A DNA stretch of 64,000 nt from Psychromonas sp. CNPT3 (GTDB taxonomy: Bacteria > Pseudomonadota > Gammaproteobacteria > Enterobacterales > Psychromonadaceae), in assembly GCF_000153405.2 (NCBI RefSeq), contig NC_020802.1, forward strand, positions 2,988,411 through 3,052,410. Direction: 5' to 3'. The number at the start of each line of letters is the position of its first letter. Positions within the stretch are counted from its first letter, which is position 1. A program made the translations under genes and the position numbers. Below the pieces are notes generated by a model that was not told where the DNA came from, searched no databases, and was given only the letters and a program-made list of their open reading frames with translations. Shown in pieces: positions 1 to 9,461 of this stretch.

Positions 1-1058
1 CCCAAATGGCATACAGGGTGCTTAGTGCGACTGCATAGTTCCCTTTATTCAAGTCAAGCGTTTGATGATCTGAAAACCAATGAAAGTTATTACTTATTGA
101 AGCCTTATTGGGTACTGTTTCTGACATTGAAAAATGCTGATAAAATTGTGTTGCATTATTTTTAATCTTCGCCAAATTAAAGACAACCAAAACGCCTAAT
201 ATAACGAATAATAACGCTCTCCCATACTGACTAAATAACGTTTTACTCGCAGTAAACTGCATTTCAGAAGCTGCTTTTTTTACCAGGCTTGTATTGATAG
301 ACTCTTTATTTTGCGAATAAGCACTCAATAAACAGCGCTCACATAATAAATTAATCAATCTTGGGACGCCTTGGGTGTATCTATAAATTTGCTGTAATGC
401 CATGCTTTCAAAAATCGGCATATGTGCACCGGCAACGTGCAAACGGAACTCAATGTAATTGGCGCATTGTGCAGCGCAAAGCGGTAATAAATGATAACGC
501 GCGGTGATACGCTGTGCTAATTGCCTAAACTCAACGGACTTTAATTTTTGCTGAAGCTCTGTTTGGCCGACCAATATAACTTGTAATGGCTTGTTATTAT
601 TCGATTCTATATTCGTTAATAAACGCAGTTGCTCCAATACTGCAAAGGAAAGGTGCTGCGCTTCATCAATCAAAATAATAGCGCGTCGTCCTTGCGCTAA
701 ATTATTCATCATCCAATGTCGTATTGCATCAAAGAGTAATTTTAAACTGTTTTTATCTACATCATAATCAATGTTAAATTCATCGCACACGCTCGCTAAC
801 AGCTCTATTTCATTTAAGGCTGGGTTAACAATACAAGCAATATCGATATGATCAGGTAAAGCCTCTAATAAAGCCCGGCATACAATGGTTTTTCCCGTGC
901 CGACTTCGCCGGTTAATAGGACAAACCCCCCATTTCCTTGTAAACCATAATTAAGATGTGCCAACGCTTCTTTATGGCGTTCACTTAAAAATAGAAAATC
1001 TGGATCGGGTGCGATACAAAAAGGCAATTCCTTTAGCGCAAAAAAATGTTGATACATT
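1..1058 (-). CDS. ExeA/GspA-family AAA ATPase (MshM-like), C-terminus cut by window edge
   Basis: The gene reads leftward from an ATG at 1058 and is still open at base 1, giving about 352 residues. An N-terminal AAA domain has a Walker A motif GEVGTGKT near residues 50-57 and a Walker B stretch IILIDEAQHL near 127-136. A probable single membrane segment (ALLFVILGVLVVFNLA) lies near residue 300, and the periplasmic part is mostly missing. This layout fits ExeA/GspA, which helps assemble the type II secretin, or the related MSHA pilus protein MshM. The missing C-terminus, which would show any peptidoglycan-binding domain, prevents a choice. It is divergent from cca, with 71 bp between the starts. 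Confidence 0.8.
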
Positions 1059-1129
1059 AAAAACCCTAAAACGTGTGACGAATGAATATTTCTCTTATAA
1101 TAACTAAATAGCTGATAAAGGGGAAAACA

Positions 1130-2356
1130 ATGCAAATATTTTTAGTCGGAGGTGCGCTCCGTGACAAACTATTAGACTTAAAAGTCAAAGATCGTGATCA
1201 TGTGGTCGTCAACGCAACCCCTAAAATGTTATTAGATCTGGGATATAAGCAAGTGGGTAAAGATTTCCCTGTCTTTTTACACCCAACAACAGGTGAAGAA
1301 TATGCATTAGCGCGTACCGAGCGTAAAAATGCACCGGGTTATCATGGATTTGACTGTTATGCAGGACAAGATGTCAGTTTAGTCGAAGATTTACAGCGTC
1401 GCGATCTCACTATCAATGCAATGGCTTGTTCTGACGACGGTAAAATCATTGATCCTTACCATGGACAAAATGATTTAAAAAATAAAATATTACGCCATGT
1501 ATCTCCCGCCTTCTGTGAAGATCCCTTACGGGTTTTACGCGTTGCACGATTTGCTGCGCGATTTTATCATTTAGGTTTTCGTATCGCCTCTGAAACCTTA
1601 TCTTTAATGCGCCAGTTGAGCCTTAGTGGTGAGCTCGAATCTTTGACTTCTGAGCGCGTTTGGCAAGAAACGGATAAAGCATTAGCCACAGACGATCCGC
1701 AAATATATTTTTCTGTACTACGCGAATGTGGGGCTTTAAGTATTTTATTTCCTGAAATAGAAAATCTTTTTGGCGTACCGGCACCGAAACGCTGGCATCC
1801 TGAAATAGATACAGGGATCCATACTTTAATGGTCGTAAAACAAGCGACAAAACTATCTAATGATAACGCTTTTCGTTTTGCATGTTTAGTACATGATTTA
1901 GGTAAAGCGCTGACACCGCCCGAGTTATGGCCGAGTCATAAAGGTCATGGCGAGCTTGGACTAAAAGTGATTCGCGCTTTTTGTCAGCGTTTAAAAGTCC
2001 CGAATGAATATCGCGACTTAGCGTTATTAGTCAGTGAGCACCACACCTTAATACACAGCGCAGTGACGCTTGATGCGGCTATATTACTTAATATTATGGA
2101 TAAGTGTGATGCATGGCGTAAACCGTCACGGTTCTTACAAATGCTTGAATGCTGTATTGCAGATTCAAAAGGACGACTCGGTTTTGAAGAGAATGAATAC
2201 CCCAGTGCAGATCATGTTTGGCAAGCCTTTTTAGTGGCTAAAGATGTCAGTGTGCAAGAGATCATTGCCCAAGGATTTCAAGGTCAAGAAATTAAACAGG
2301 CATTACTTATTGCACGTATTCAGGCCGTACAACAATATAAAAATAACCTTCAATAA
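1130..2356 (+). CDS. cca: CCA-adding tRNA nucleotidyltransferase, multifunctional type with HD domain
   Basis: This enzyme adds or repairs the 3' CCA end of tRNAs from CTP and ATP in the cytoplasm. The class II nucleotidyltransferase head has GGALRD at residues 7-12 and the metal-binding D-R-D at 21-23. An HD motif (HDLGKA) lies near residue 255, in the C-terminal phosphohydrolase domain typical of gammaproteobacterial Cca. At 408 aa the length matches that long form. The ATG follows a purine-rich AAAGGGG site. It stands alone, convergent with uppP across a hairpin. Confidence 0.96.
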   Translation: MQIFLVGGALRDKLLDLKVKDRDHVVVNATPKMLLDLGYKQVGKDFPVFLHPTTGEEYALARTERKNAPGYHGFDCYAGQDVSLVEDLQRRDLTINAMACSDDGKIIDPYHGQNDLKNKILRHVSPAFCEDPLRVLRVARFAARFYHLGFRIASETLSLMRQLSLSGELESLTSERVWQETDKALATDDPQIYFSVLRECGALSILFPEIENLFGVPAPKRWHPEIDTGIHTLMVVKQATKLSNDNAFRFACLVHDLGKALTPPELWPSHKGHGELGLKVIRAFCQRLKVPNEYRDLALLVSEHHTLIHSAVTLDAAILLNIMDKCDAWRKPSRFLQMLECCIADSKGRLGFEENEYPSADHVWQAFLVAKDVSVQEIIAQGFQGQEIKQALLIARIQAVQQYKNNLQ

Positions 2357-2362
2357 GCAAAG

Positions 2363-2391
2363 ATGACGATACGTTATAAACGTGTCGTCAT
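2363..2391. terminator. Hairpin between convergent cca and uppP
   Basis: Thirteen-base arms (2363-2375 and 2379-2391) pair with one G-U wobble around a 3-base loop. There is no strong T-run, so it is probably a bidirectional stop or mRNA 3'-end stabiliser for the convergent pair. Confidence 0.6.
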
Positions 2392-2407
2392 TCATTAAAT
2401 AATTGTT

Positions 2408-3205
2408 TTAGCTCAGCACATAAAATAAAAGAGCAGCCAGTAAGACGCGGTATATCACAAAAGGCAACATACCCATTTTATTTAAAATAATTAAAAAAAC
2501 ATGAATACATAAAATAGCGCTAATAAACGAGACCCCAGCACCAATCAATAACCCCTGCCAATCGACGCTTTGCTCAGATAATATAAATTTAAGAAGATCG
2601 TATCCCGATGCCATGGCAATAATAGGCACTGACATTAAAAAAGAAAAACGTGCGGCGGCTTCTCGTGTCAGACCTAACATTAAGGCAGCAGTGATCGTTA
2701 TACCCGATCGAGAAGTGCCAGGGATCAAGGCTAAAACCTGAGCGAAACCGATGATCATGGCACCTTTAAAACCTGTTTGATGCTCTGTTTTGATGCGTTT
2801 AGCACGAAAATCTGCCCAACCGAGTAACAAACCAAAAACTAACGTCGTCACAGCAATCACATAACCACTGCGCAGATACATTTCAACCAGATCCTTACCT
2901 AAAAATCCAATCACAGCGGCCGGGAGAGTCGCATACAAAATCCACCAAGTCAGCTTACTGTCTGGCGTTTGTTGCTTGGTTTTTAACGAATAACACCAAG
3001 CCCCGCACATACGCCCAATGTCACGTCGAAAATAGATAAGCACCGCACCTAATGTGCCTATATTTAAAACCAAATCAAACGCTAAACCTTGATCCGGCCA
3101 ATCTAATAAAATAGAAGGTAAAATAAGATGTGCTGAGCTCGAAATAGGTAAAAACTCAGTTAAGCCTTGGATCAAGGCAAGTACTACAATTTGAAACGTG
3201 GTCAT
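2408..3205 (-). CDS. uppP: Undecaprenyl-diphosphatase (BacA family)
   Basis: This integral membrane enzyme dephosphorylates undecaprenyl diphosphate to recycle the lipid carrier of cell-wall and O-antigen synthesis. The two family signatures are present: [14 protein letters not shown] near residues 14-27 and [10 protein letters not shown] near 162-171. The rest is a run of hydrophobic helices, and 265 aa is the usual length. Loss of function normally lowers bacitracin resistance. It runs alone on the minus strand, downstream of folB-folK, with about 80 bp between folK and its start. Confidence 0.95.
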   Translation of the reverse strand: MTTFQIVVLALIQGLTEFLPISSSAHLILPSILLDWPDQGLAFDLVLNIGTLGAVLIYFRRDIGRMCGAWCYSLKTKQQTPDSKLTWWILYATLPAAVIGFLGKDLVEMYLRSGYVIAVTTLVFGLLLGWADFRAKRIKTEHQTGFKGAMIIGFAQVLALIPGTSRSGITITAALMLGLTREAAARFSFLMSVPIIAMASGYDLLKFILSEQSVDWQGLLIGAGVSFISAILCIHVFLIILNKMGMLPFVIYRVLLAALLFYVLS

Positions 3206-3244
3206 AACGATCCTTTACATAAAAATTTAAAAAGACTGTGGGTG

Positions 3245-3281
3245 TACTGATTTTGCATATTAAAATATCATGGGTATATAC
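3245..3281 (+). repeat. Solo end of interspersed repeat family B
   Basis: This stretch matches the terminal sequence of the element at 60936-61114, with the core TTTGCAT...ATCATGGGTATATA. No partner end is visible nearby. It lies between the uppP start and the folK stop. Unlike the other copies, it does not point at a gene start. Confidence 0.6.
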
Positions 3282-3286
3282 CACGA

Positions 3287-3775
3287 TTATTGTATTAAGT
3301 TCACCTCTAATATCCATAACTTTTGTTTTTGTTGTGGATATTCAAGCCAAAGTTGCTGATATGTTTTATTTAACGTCGGGTGCACTAATAAGGGAGCAAG
3401 CTCCTTCAAAGGTTTTAAAACAAACGCATTACTGGTGATTTCTGCACGTGGCACATTGATCGTTACATCGACCAAGTTATCATAGAGGAGCAGGTCAAGA
3501 TCTAACTTGCGCGCCGAGAATTTTATTGCGTTGTCTTTTCGTCCCAGTTTTTTTTCTATCTCTTTTAAAATTAGCTGCAATCTTGACACGCTTAAGTCGG
3601 TATCAAATGCCACGACTAAATTATAAAAAGTGCCTCCTTTAAAACCCACTGCTTCACTTTCATATAAGGAAGAATGGCTAAAATTCGTAAACTCTGCTTG
3701 TAATAACTTAAGACCTGCGCGCACACTCTTTAATCTATGCAGATTAGAGCCAACACCTATAAATACGCGAGCCAC
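3287..3775 (-). CDS. folK: 2-amino-4-hydroxy-6-hydroxymethyldihydropteridine pyrophosphokinase
   Basis: FolK transfers pyrophosphate from ATP to the hydroxymethylpterin, the step before dihydropteroate synthase in folate synthesis. The protein opens with ARVFIGVGSNL and carries the family signature around RKLDLDLLLYDN near residues 86-97. Its 162 aa is the standard length. The start codon shares its base with the end of folB (both at 3775), so the two folate genes are translationally coupled. Confidence 0.95.
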   Translation of the reverse strand: MARVFIGVGSNLHRLKSVRAGLKLLQAEFTNFSHSSLYESEAVGFKGGTFYNLVVAFDTDLSVSRLQLILKEIEKKLGRKDNAIKFSARKLDLDLLLYDNLVDVTINVPRAEITSNAFVLKPLKELAPLLVHPTLNKTYQQLWLEYPQQKQKLWILEVNLIQ

Positions 3776-4128
3776 TAACGCTGTCCGCGTTCAATACTCA
3801 CCCCTAGACTTTGTGCTTGAGGTAAGGCTCCCGGTTTATGTAACGTTAACTTTATCCATTTAACGCCAAAATCTTGCATTATAAGTTGCGCCACTTTTTC
3901 AGCCATTGTTTCCAAAAGCTCAAACTGGTTTTTCTGTGCAAATTCACTCACTGCTGTGGCGACACTAAAATAATTCAAGGCTAAATTAATATCATCGCTT
4001 AAGGCGGCTGGTTTATTATCATATGCCATCTCTAAATCAAAATAGAGCTTTTGCTGTAATGACTTTTCCCATGCATAGACACCGATGGTAGTAATGACTT
4101 CTAACTGCTTAATAAAAACAATATCCAT
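3775..4128 (-). CDS. folB: Dihydroneopterin aldolase
   Basis: FolB converts 7,8-dihydroneopterin to 6-hydroxymethyl-7,8-dihydropterin and glycolaldehyde, directly before FolK. The 117-aa length and the features GVYAWEKSLQQ (substrate-pocket start) and LTLHKPGALP (conserved Lys near residue 98) are typical of the T-fold family. It is the first gene of a folB-folK pair. Upstream lies a repeat element and the divergent plsY, a common neighbour of folB in gammaproteobacteria. Confidence 0.95.
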   Translation of the reverse strand: MDIVFIKQLEVITTIGVYAWEKSLQQKLYFDLEMAYDNKPAALSDDINLALNYFSVATAVSEFAQKNQFELLETMAEKVAQLIMQDFGVKWIKLTLHKPGALPQAQSLGVSIERGQR

Positions 4129-4149
4129 TTTGGATCCTTTAAAATATTC

Positions 4150-4313
4150 TTATACCAAAAGAATTAATTTAGCTTCCATATGTTGCGCAGGAAAAATTAA
4201 CACTAGCAAGGCGTGAATTGCAGGAGAGTGTTGTTCTCACTTCAAAACTCACAACGCTGGTAGGGATAATTTCAACAAGCAAAACGGATCACTTTTTAGT
4301 TCCTTTGCTATTA
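4150..4313. repeat. MITE-like repeat, family A copy 1
   Basis: This 164-bp element is closely matched by 27609-27773. Its ends are imperfect inverted repeats of about 17 bases: left TATACCAAAAGAATTAA, right (reversed) AATAGCAAAGGAACTAA. The interior has a second inverted pair around CGTGAATTG and CTCACAACG. It contains no ORF. It fills most of the space between the divergent folB and plsY genes. Confidence 0.8.
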
Positions 4314-4406
4314 CGCATTAAACACGTCAATTGAACAAAAAAGAGACATAATGTAACATAGATAACATTACGTCTTATTTTACATGATAGAGAAAAATAA
4401 ATACAA

Positions 4407-5003
4407 ATGATTATACTCATCAGTCTACTCTTTATCTTTTGCTCCTACCTCCTTGGAGGCCTAAATGGTGCGATTTTATTATGCCGCATAAAAGGTTGGG
4501 AAGATCCCCGCCTAGCGGGCTCAAAAAATCCCGGAAGCACTAACATGTTGCGTCTACATCATGCGCAAGCTGCCAGTGCAGTGCTTATTTTTGATCTTTT
4601 AAAAGGCACCCTTCCCGTATATCTTGCCTATTTCCTTGGTTTTTCACCGCTGTGCATTGGATTTATAGGTATCGCCACCTGTTTAGGTCATATTTTCCCG
4701 CCTTATTTTGAATTTAAAGGAGGCAAAGGTGTGGCAACGAGTCTTGGTGTATTGTTGCCTTTAGGTACCAATATGAGCGGGTTACTCGTCTTAACTTGGC
4801 TACTGACCTTAGCCATCAGCGGCTATGCATCTTTAGCTGCCATTATTACTGCAATTGCAGCGCCCATTATTATTGAACAGATCAAGCCCGAGTTTACTTT
4901 ACCGGTTTTAATGCTTTCAATTTTAATTTTATTGCGTCATGTAAGTAACATAAAACGCTTATTATCAGGAAAAGAGAAAAAAATAGTGAACTGGAAACAA
5001 TAA
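4407..5003 (+). CDS. plsY: Glycerol-3-phosphate acyltransferase (acyl-phosphate dependent)
   Basis: PlsY acylates glycerol-3-phosphate from acyl phosphate, starting phospholipid synthesis in the inner membrane. The three cytoplasmic-loop motifs are visible: the first near GGLNGAILLCR, then GSKNPGSTNMLR near residues 38-49, and GGKGVATSLG near 108-117. Several hydrophobic helices surround them, and 198 aa is normal. The upstream Shine-Dalgarno is weak. It is divergent from folB, as in E. coli and Vibrio. Confidence 0.95.
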   Translation: MIILISLLFIFCSYLLGGLNGAILLCRIKGWEDPRLAGSKNPGSTNMLRLHHAQAASAVLIFDLLKGTLPVYLAYFLGFSPLCIGFIGIATCLGHIFPPYFEFKGGKGVATSLGVLLPLGTNMSGLLVLTWLLTLAISGYASLAAIITAIAAPIIIEQIKPEFTLPVLMLSILILLRHVSNIKRLLSGKEKKIVNWKQ

Positions 5004-5088
5004 TAGCCATAAAGACATTGGTAGTTATTAATAAGCTCGTTATAATTAACAAATTCACAACATTCTCGCCATATATGGAGTTAACCTA

Positions 5089-5526
5089 GTGTATTTAATT
5101 AAACGCATCACCTGTTTGATCGGCTTAACGATGAGCATTTTCAGTTTTACTACGACGGCACAATCTCTCTCTAAAACAGCACAAGAAGCCATTGGAGATC
5201 GTATTTCTCCCATAGGCAGTGCTTACTTAGATGGCGAAATAGGTACTCATAATGTCGCAACGATAGCAGCAAAACCCGCAGAGCCTCGATCTGGAGAGCA
5301 AGTTTATAATAGTTATTGCGTCGCATGTCACGCCACCGGTGTTGCAGGCGCCCCTGTAAAAGGTAATAAAGCAGCTTGGGAGCCTCGCCTTGCACAAGGT
5401 ATGGACAAATTGTTAGAGCATGCGATTAAAGGCTTTAATGCGATGCCTGCGAGAGGCACATGTATGGATTGTAGCGATGATGAAATGGCGGATACGGTAA
5501 AATTCTTAACTAAAAACATGAATTGA
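5089..5526 (+). CDS. Cytochrome c5-type periplasmic monohaem cytochrome
   Basis: This is a small secreted electron carrier. A signal peptide covers roughly residues 1-25 (ending near TTAQS), followed by one haem site CVACH near residues 77-81. The downstream Met of AMPARG is the likely axial ligand. The extra cysteine pair in GTCMDC is typical of cytochrome c5. Translation starts at GTG, 8 bases after GGAG. No haem maturation or oxidase genes adjoin it, although ccoG lies elsewhere in the window. Confidence 0.88.
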   Translation: MYLIKRITCLIGLTMSIFSFTTTAQSLSKTAQEAIGDRISPIGSAYLDGEIGTHNVATIAAKPAEPRSGEQVYNSYCVACHATGVAGAPVKGNKAAWEPRLAQGMDKLLEHAIKGFNAMPARGTCMDCSDDEMADTVKFLTKNMN

Positions 5527-5570
5527 ACAAAAATATAAAGCATCTTAAAGGATGCTAACAGGGAAAATAT

Positions 5571-5972
5571 ATGCGTTTATTACACACTATGTTACGCGTA
5601 ACGGATCTACAAAAGTCGATAACTTTCTATACCCAAGTTTTAGACATGCAATTGTTACGTCAATCTGAAAACAAAGAGTACCAATATACGTTGGCTTTTT
5701 TAGGCTATGCGGATGAAAGCCAACATACGGTATTAGAGCTGACTTATAATTGGGGCACGACAAGCTACGATATGGGTAATGCCTATGGCCATATTGCCAT
5801 TGAATGTGACGATATCTATGCAACCTGTAAAAAAATACAACAGCTAGGAGGTGTTATTACACGTGCACCTGGCCCTGTTAAGGGCGGCACGACGGTTATC
5901 GCTTTTGTCAAAGATCCTGATGGGTATATGATTGAACTAATTGATAAAAAAGATGCTGCGAGCGGACTTTAA
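5571..5972 (+). CDS. gloA: Lactoylglutathione lyase (glyoxalase I)
   Basis: GloA isomerises the methylglyoxal-glutathione hemithioacetal to S-lactoylglutathione. Metal ligands of the Ni-type enzyme are in place: His5, Glu in VLELTYNWG near residue 56, His in YGHIAIE near 74, and Glu in YMIELI near 122. The length of 133 aa matches E. coli GloA (135 aa). It is followed by a strong hairpin and the convergent sialic acid cluster. Confidence 0.96.
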   Translation: MRLLHTMLRVTDLQKSITFYTQVLDMQLLRQSENKEYQYTLAFLGYADESQHTVLELTYNWGTTSYDMGNAYGHIAIECDDIYATCKKIQQLGGVITRAPGPVKGGTTVIAFVKDPDGYMIELIDKKDAASGL

Positions 5973-5982
5973 AAATAGAAAT

Positions 5983-6010
5983 GGTAGGCAATATATCTAT
6001 ATCGCCTACC
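5983..6010. terminator. Bidirectional terminator between gloA and nanQ
   Basis: Thirteen-base arms (GGTAGGC at the outside, with one mismatch) enclose a 2-base loop. The right side is followed by TTTAGTTT, and the left side is A-rich, so it can act in both directions. Confidence 0.75.
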
Positions 6011-6023
6011 TTTAGTTTATGTA

Positions 6024-6503
<480 letters not shown>

Positions 6504-6546
6504 TTATCTATGTGATCTCATTGAAAATTCAACAAAAACATCTTTT

Positions 6547-7410
6547 TTATTCTTGTGCCCACAGTGATACACCGACCAATCCTGCATCCGCACCATATTC
6601 AGCGCGCTGAATCTCACTGTGAAAAGCCGCCGGCATTGTCGATAAATGATTTTGAATTCGCCCGATATACCCGCTTGCTAAGCCAACACTACCGCCGATT
6701 TTAAAGACTTCTATGTCTAAACTAATACTTAAATCTGCGATCATATTGGCAATGGTTTGCGCTGATCTCTCAATAATTTCAATACCTCTAGGATCATTTT
6801 CCTGACATTTTTGCATTACCATTTTACCGTCGCATGACTCGCCCCAAAAAGACTTTCCGGCATTGCCAATAGCCGTACCAGAGGCAATACTCTCGACGCA
6901 ACCTTTACGTCCACAGCCACACATGGGGCCATTGGGATCGGCAAGCATATGCCCTGCATGGCCCGCTATACTACGATAGCCCGTTAATAATTTATTATTA
7001 ATAACAATGCCAGCCCCTACGCCCGTTGAAATAGTAATAAAGGCCATATTCTGTACCTGACAATGCTGGAACTCTGCCCAAGTTGCCGCTTGTGCATCAT
7101 TTAAGATAAAAACAGGGAGGCTTGAAAATTTTTCAATACTACTCTTAAGTGGGTAGGATTTTAAGCCACCAAGGTTAGAAGGGTTTAATGCGCTAATAAT
7201 GCCATTATGAATAATACCCGTAGAGGCAATCGCGATATAATCGGCATCGCTCAGTAAAGGCGAAAGTAGCTCTTTTAACGCACCATCTAAAGCAACCGCT
7301 TTGGATGAGGCTGGCGTTTTCACCTGCATTCTGCGCGTTAGTACGCCATCTCGAATAAGTGTTGCTGCTATTTTTGTCCCACCAATGTCAACCGCTAAGC
7401 AAGTCTTCAT
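6547..7410 (-). CDS. nanK: N-acetylmannosamine kinase (ROK family)
   Basis: NanK phosphorylates N-acetylmannosamine to the 6-phosphate. The N-terminal ATP loop AVDIGGTKIAATL and the ROK zinc site (CGCGRKGC near residue 165) are both intact. The ATG at 7410 is preferred over an upstream in-frame start because it begins at the family start MKTCLAVDIGG. It overlaps the nanE stop in an ATGA arrangement. The chosen length is 287 aa. A glucokinase role is unlikely given the adjacent nanE. Confidence 0.9.
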   Translation of the reverse strand: MKTCLAVDIGGTKIAATLIRDGVLTRRMQVKTPASSKAVALDGALKELLSPLLSDADYIAIASTGIIHNGIISALNPSNLGGLKSYPLKSSIEKFSSLPVFILNDAQAATWAEFQHCQVQNMAFITISTGVGAGIVINNKLLTGYRSIAGHAGHMLADPNGPMCGCGRKGCVESIASGTAIGNAGKSFWGESCDGKMVMQKCQENDPRGIEIIERSAQTIANMIADLSISLDIEVFKIGGSVGLASGYIGRIQNHLSTMPAAFHSEIQRAEYGADAGLVGVSLWAQE

Positions 7411-8111
7411 TGGCCATCTCCACACGGCGTAATACGTCCTAATTGCACTTGATCTTTAAACCAACCACAAATATGTTCGATACGCGTAATAGCAGAGCCT
7501 ACCGTGACGCAAGAGGCTCCCGCCTGCATCGCTTGTTTAGCAAGTCCAGGCGAATTATAGCGGCCTTCTGCCATCACAAAATAACCTTGTTCACTAAACC
7601 GTGTTACTAAAGAAAAATCAGGCACAATCGGGATAACCTTACCCGTATAACCCGAAAGTGTCGTGCCAATGATATCTGCACCAAGCTGATGACTGCGTTC
7701 ACCGTCTTCAAAGTCGGAACAATCTGCCATGACCAAGCAACCCTGTGCATGTATTTCTTTGATCAAGGTTGCAACCGATGTCGGGCGAGGCCTATGCGTT
7801 GCATCAATCGCAATAATATTGGCACCCGCCTCTTTTAATGCAATCACATCTTCGATGAAAGGAGTAATACGCACCGCAGAATCTTTTAGATCTCTTTTTA
7901 TAATACCAATAATCGGGACATCAACATGGGCGCGAACCGCTTTAATATTTTCAATGCCTTCAATGCGTAAGGCACTCGCACCACCGTTGATACAAGCTTG
8001 TGCCATAGCAGAAACAATACGAGGATCATCCATAGGGCCAAAGTCAACAGGCTGACATGATGCTACAAAACTTTGCTGTAAGGCAATAAGACAAGCGCTA
8101 TTATCTTTCAT
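7407..8111 (-). CDS. nanE: N-acetylmannosamine-6-phosphate 2-epimerase
   Basis: NanE converts ManNAc-6-P to GlcNAc-6-P, joining sialic acid breakdown to amino sugar catabolism. It is a TIM barrel of 234 aa with the conserved IGIIKRDL (catalytic Lys region) near residue 73, AIDATHRPRP near 100-109 and MAEGRYNSPGLAKQA near 175-189. It is the first gene of the nanE-nanK-nanQ operon. The upstream region carries two inverted copies of a candidate operator. Confidence 0.93.
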   Translation of the reverse strand: MKDNSACLIALQQSFVASCQPVDFGPMDDPRIVSAMAQACINGGASALRIEGIENIKAVRAHVDVPIIGIIKRDLKDSAVRITPFIEDVIALKEAGANIIAIDATHRPRPTSVATLIKEIHAQGCLVMADCSDFEDGERSHQLGADIIGTTLSGYTGKVIPIVPDFSLVTRFSEQGYFVMAEGRYNSPGLAKQAMQAGASCVTVGSAITRIEHICGWFKDQVQLGRITPCGDGQ

Positions 8112-8116
8112 ATGTA

Positions 8117-8186
8117 GTTAAACTCCAAAATTTGAACAACTTGTAAATATTTACTTCATGTTGTTATCTTTGGAGTAAAACTTCAA
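8117..8186. promoter_or_regulatory. Candidate sialic acid regulator operator upstream of nanE
   Basis: Two copies of TTWWACTCCAAA occur in opposite orientation, at about 8119-8133 and, reversed, 8168-8182. A related inverted pair lies upstream of nanA. The nearby RpiR-type regulator is the obvious candidate to bind them. That link is an inference. Confidence 0.5.
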
Positions 8187-8313
8187 TTACTTAATATTTT
8201 AATTGAGAACTAGATCATTATAAAATCAAAGATGAGAGCGTGAAATGTTGAAATAAACGAGCTTCGATGGGTGTAATGATGGGATACATCGATAAAAACG
8301 GTATCTCAATAGA

Positions 8314-9189
8314 TTAATTAGCCTTTAGTGCTTGCGTTGTTTTTAGCTTATTCTCTTCCGCATGCTCTATATCTTCTTTGATAAACGCCGTATACAATAA
8401 ATCTAAAACAAACATTTGTGATATTTTAGTGCCAATTGAATCACCTTGTAACTTCCCTTGTCTATTACCATTGACCAAAACATGATCTGCTAATTCACCT
8501 AATGTCGAACGCGGATTATGGGTAATTGCAATGATCACTGCACCCGCCTCTTTAGCTAATGTTAACGCTTTGATTGTTTCACTCGAATAACCTGAATGGC
8601 TAATACCGATCACTATATCGCCTTTTTTTAGCAAGGAAGCCTGCATATACATAAAGTGATTATTCGTTAATGCATCGACTCGTAAGCCAATTCGCATAAA
8701 TTTATGCTTAGCACTTTCGGCAACTAATCCTGATGAACCCACACCAAAAAAATAAATAGCTTCGGCTTTTACTATATGTGCGGTTATTTCTTCTATGACA
8801 TTAAAATCAAGTAAATTAATCGTTTCACTCAGCACATTATTAATCGATCGCTTTAATTTCTGACTGATCATTTGCACATCATCATCTGCCGTCACATTCC
8901 CATCAAATATAGACTTATCTTGCTGATTAATATGTGAAAACTCTATTGCCAGTTCCATTTTAAATTCTTGAAAGCCTTTAAAGCCTAAGGTACGACAAAA
9001 ACGAATAATGGTAGCATCACCCACATTGACTATTTTGGAGATCTCGCCAATGGATAGCTTACAAGCCTCGTTCCCATTACTTAATATATAGTCAGAAATG
9101 CGCTTAGAAGAAGGCGTTAAACTGGCATATAAACTACTGATAGTATCTAGTACTTTACCCGCTCTAATTTTTTCTTGTGATCCTAACAT
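8314..9189 (-). CDS. nanR: RpiR-family transcriptional regulator of sialic acid genes
   Basis: The N-terminal HTH_6 domain spans about residues 1-80 and includes LSIGEISKIVNVGDATIIRF. A C-terminal SIS sugar-phosphate-binding domain spans about 125-260, with GVGSSGLVAESAKHKF and SHSGYSSETIKAL. RpiR-type regulators of sialic acid genes (NanR of Vibrio, SiaR of Haemophilus) sense amino sugar phosphates. The gene lies between nanE and the rightward nanA, so control of both is likely. The symbol rests on context; E. coli NanR belongs to a different (GntR) family. Confidence 0.82.
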   Translation of the reverse strand: MLGSQEKIRAGKVLDTISSLYASLTPSSKRISDYILSNGNEACKLSIGEISKIVNVGDATIIRFCRTLGFKGFQEFKMELAIEFSHINQQDKSIFDGNVTADDDVQMISQKLKRSINNVLSETINLLDFNVIEEITAHIVKAEAIYFFGVGSSGLVAESAKHKFMRIGLRVDALTNNHFMYMQASLLKKGDIVIGISHSGYSSETIKALTLAKEAGAVIIAITHNPRSTLGELADHVLVNGNRQGKLQGDSIGTKISQMFVLDLLYTAFIKEDIEHAEENKLKTTQALKAN

Positions 9190-9399
9190 TTAATAACCCT
9201 ATTCATATGCGACTCAATAATAGGCAGTATACACATATTTTGTTTTTATTAAATTCTCCTAAAGCGCAAAAGATCTGTTTGTTAATTTGACGCTGTCGAA
9301 GCTTCTGCTACGCCTCATAATGGTTACTAAGATCACAGTTCCTTAAAATACTTACAACTAAGATTGTGAAAAAAAATACTAGCCTTTACCATGAAAACC

Positions 9400-9438
9400 T
9401 AAGCTCCAAATTTAAGACCAAAAACGGAGTTTAATTTC
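9400..9438. promoter_or_regulatory. Candidate sialic acid regulator operator upstream of nanA
   Basis: An inverted pair is visible: CTAAGCTCCAAATT on the plus strand and ATTAAACTCCGTTTT on the minus strand, starting about 25 bases before the nanA ATG. It resembles the pair upstream of nanE. Confidence 0.45.
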
Positions 9439-9461
9439 TCTTTGGGTATTAAGGACCTTTT

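Noticed and set aside
3238..3438. 66-codon plus-strand ORF over the folK end
   Set aside because: It lies opposite folK and through a repeat end; folK is secure.
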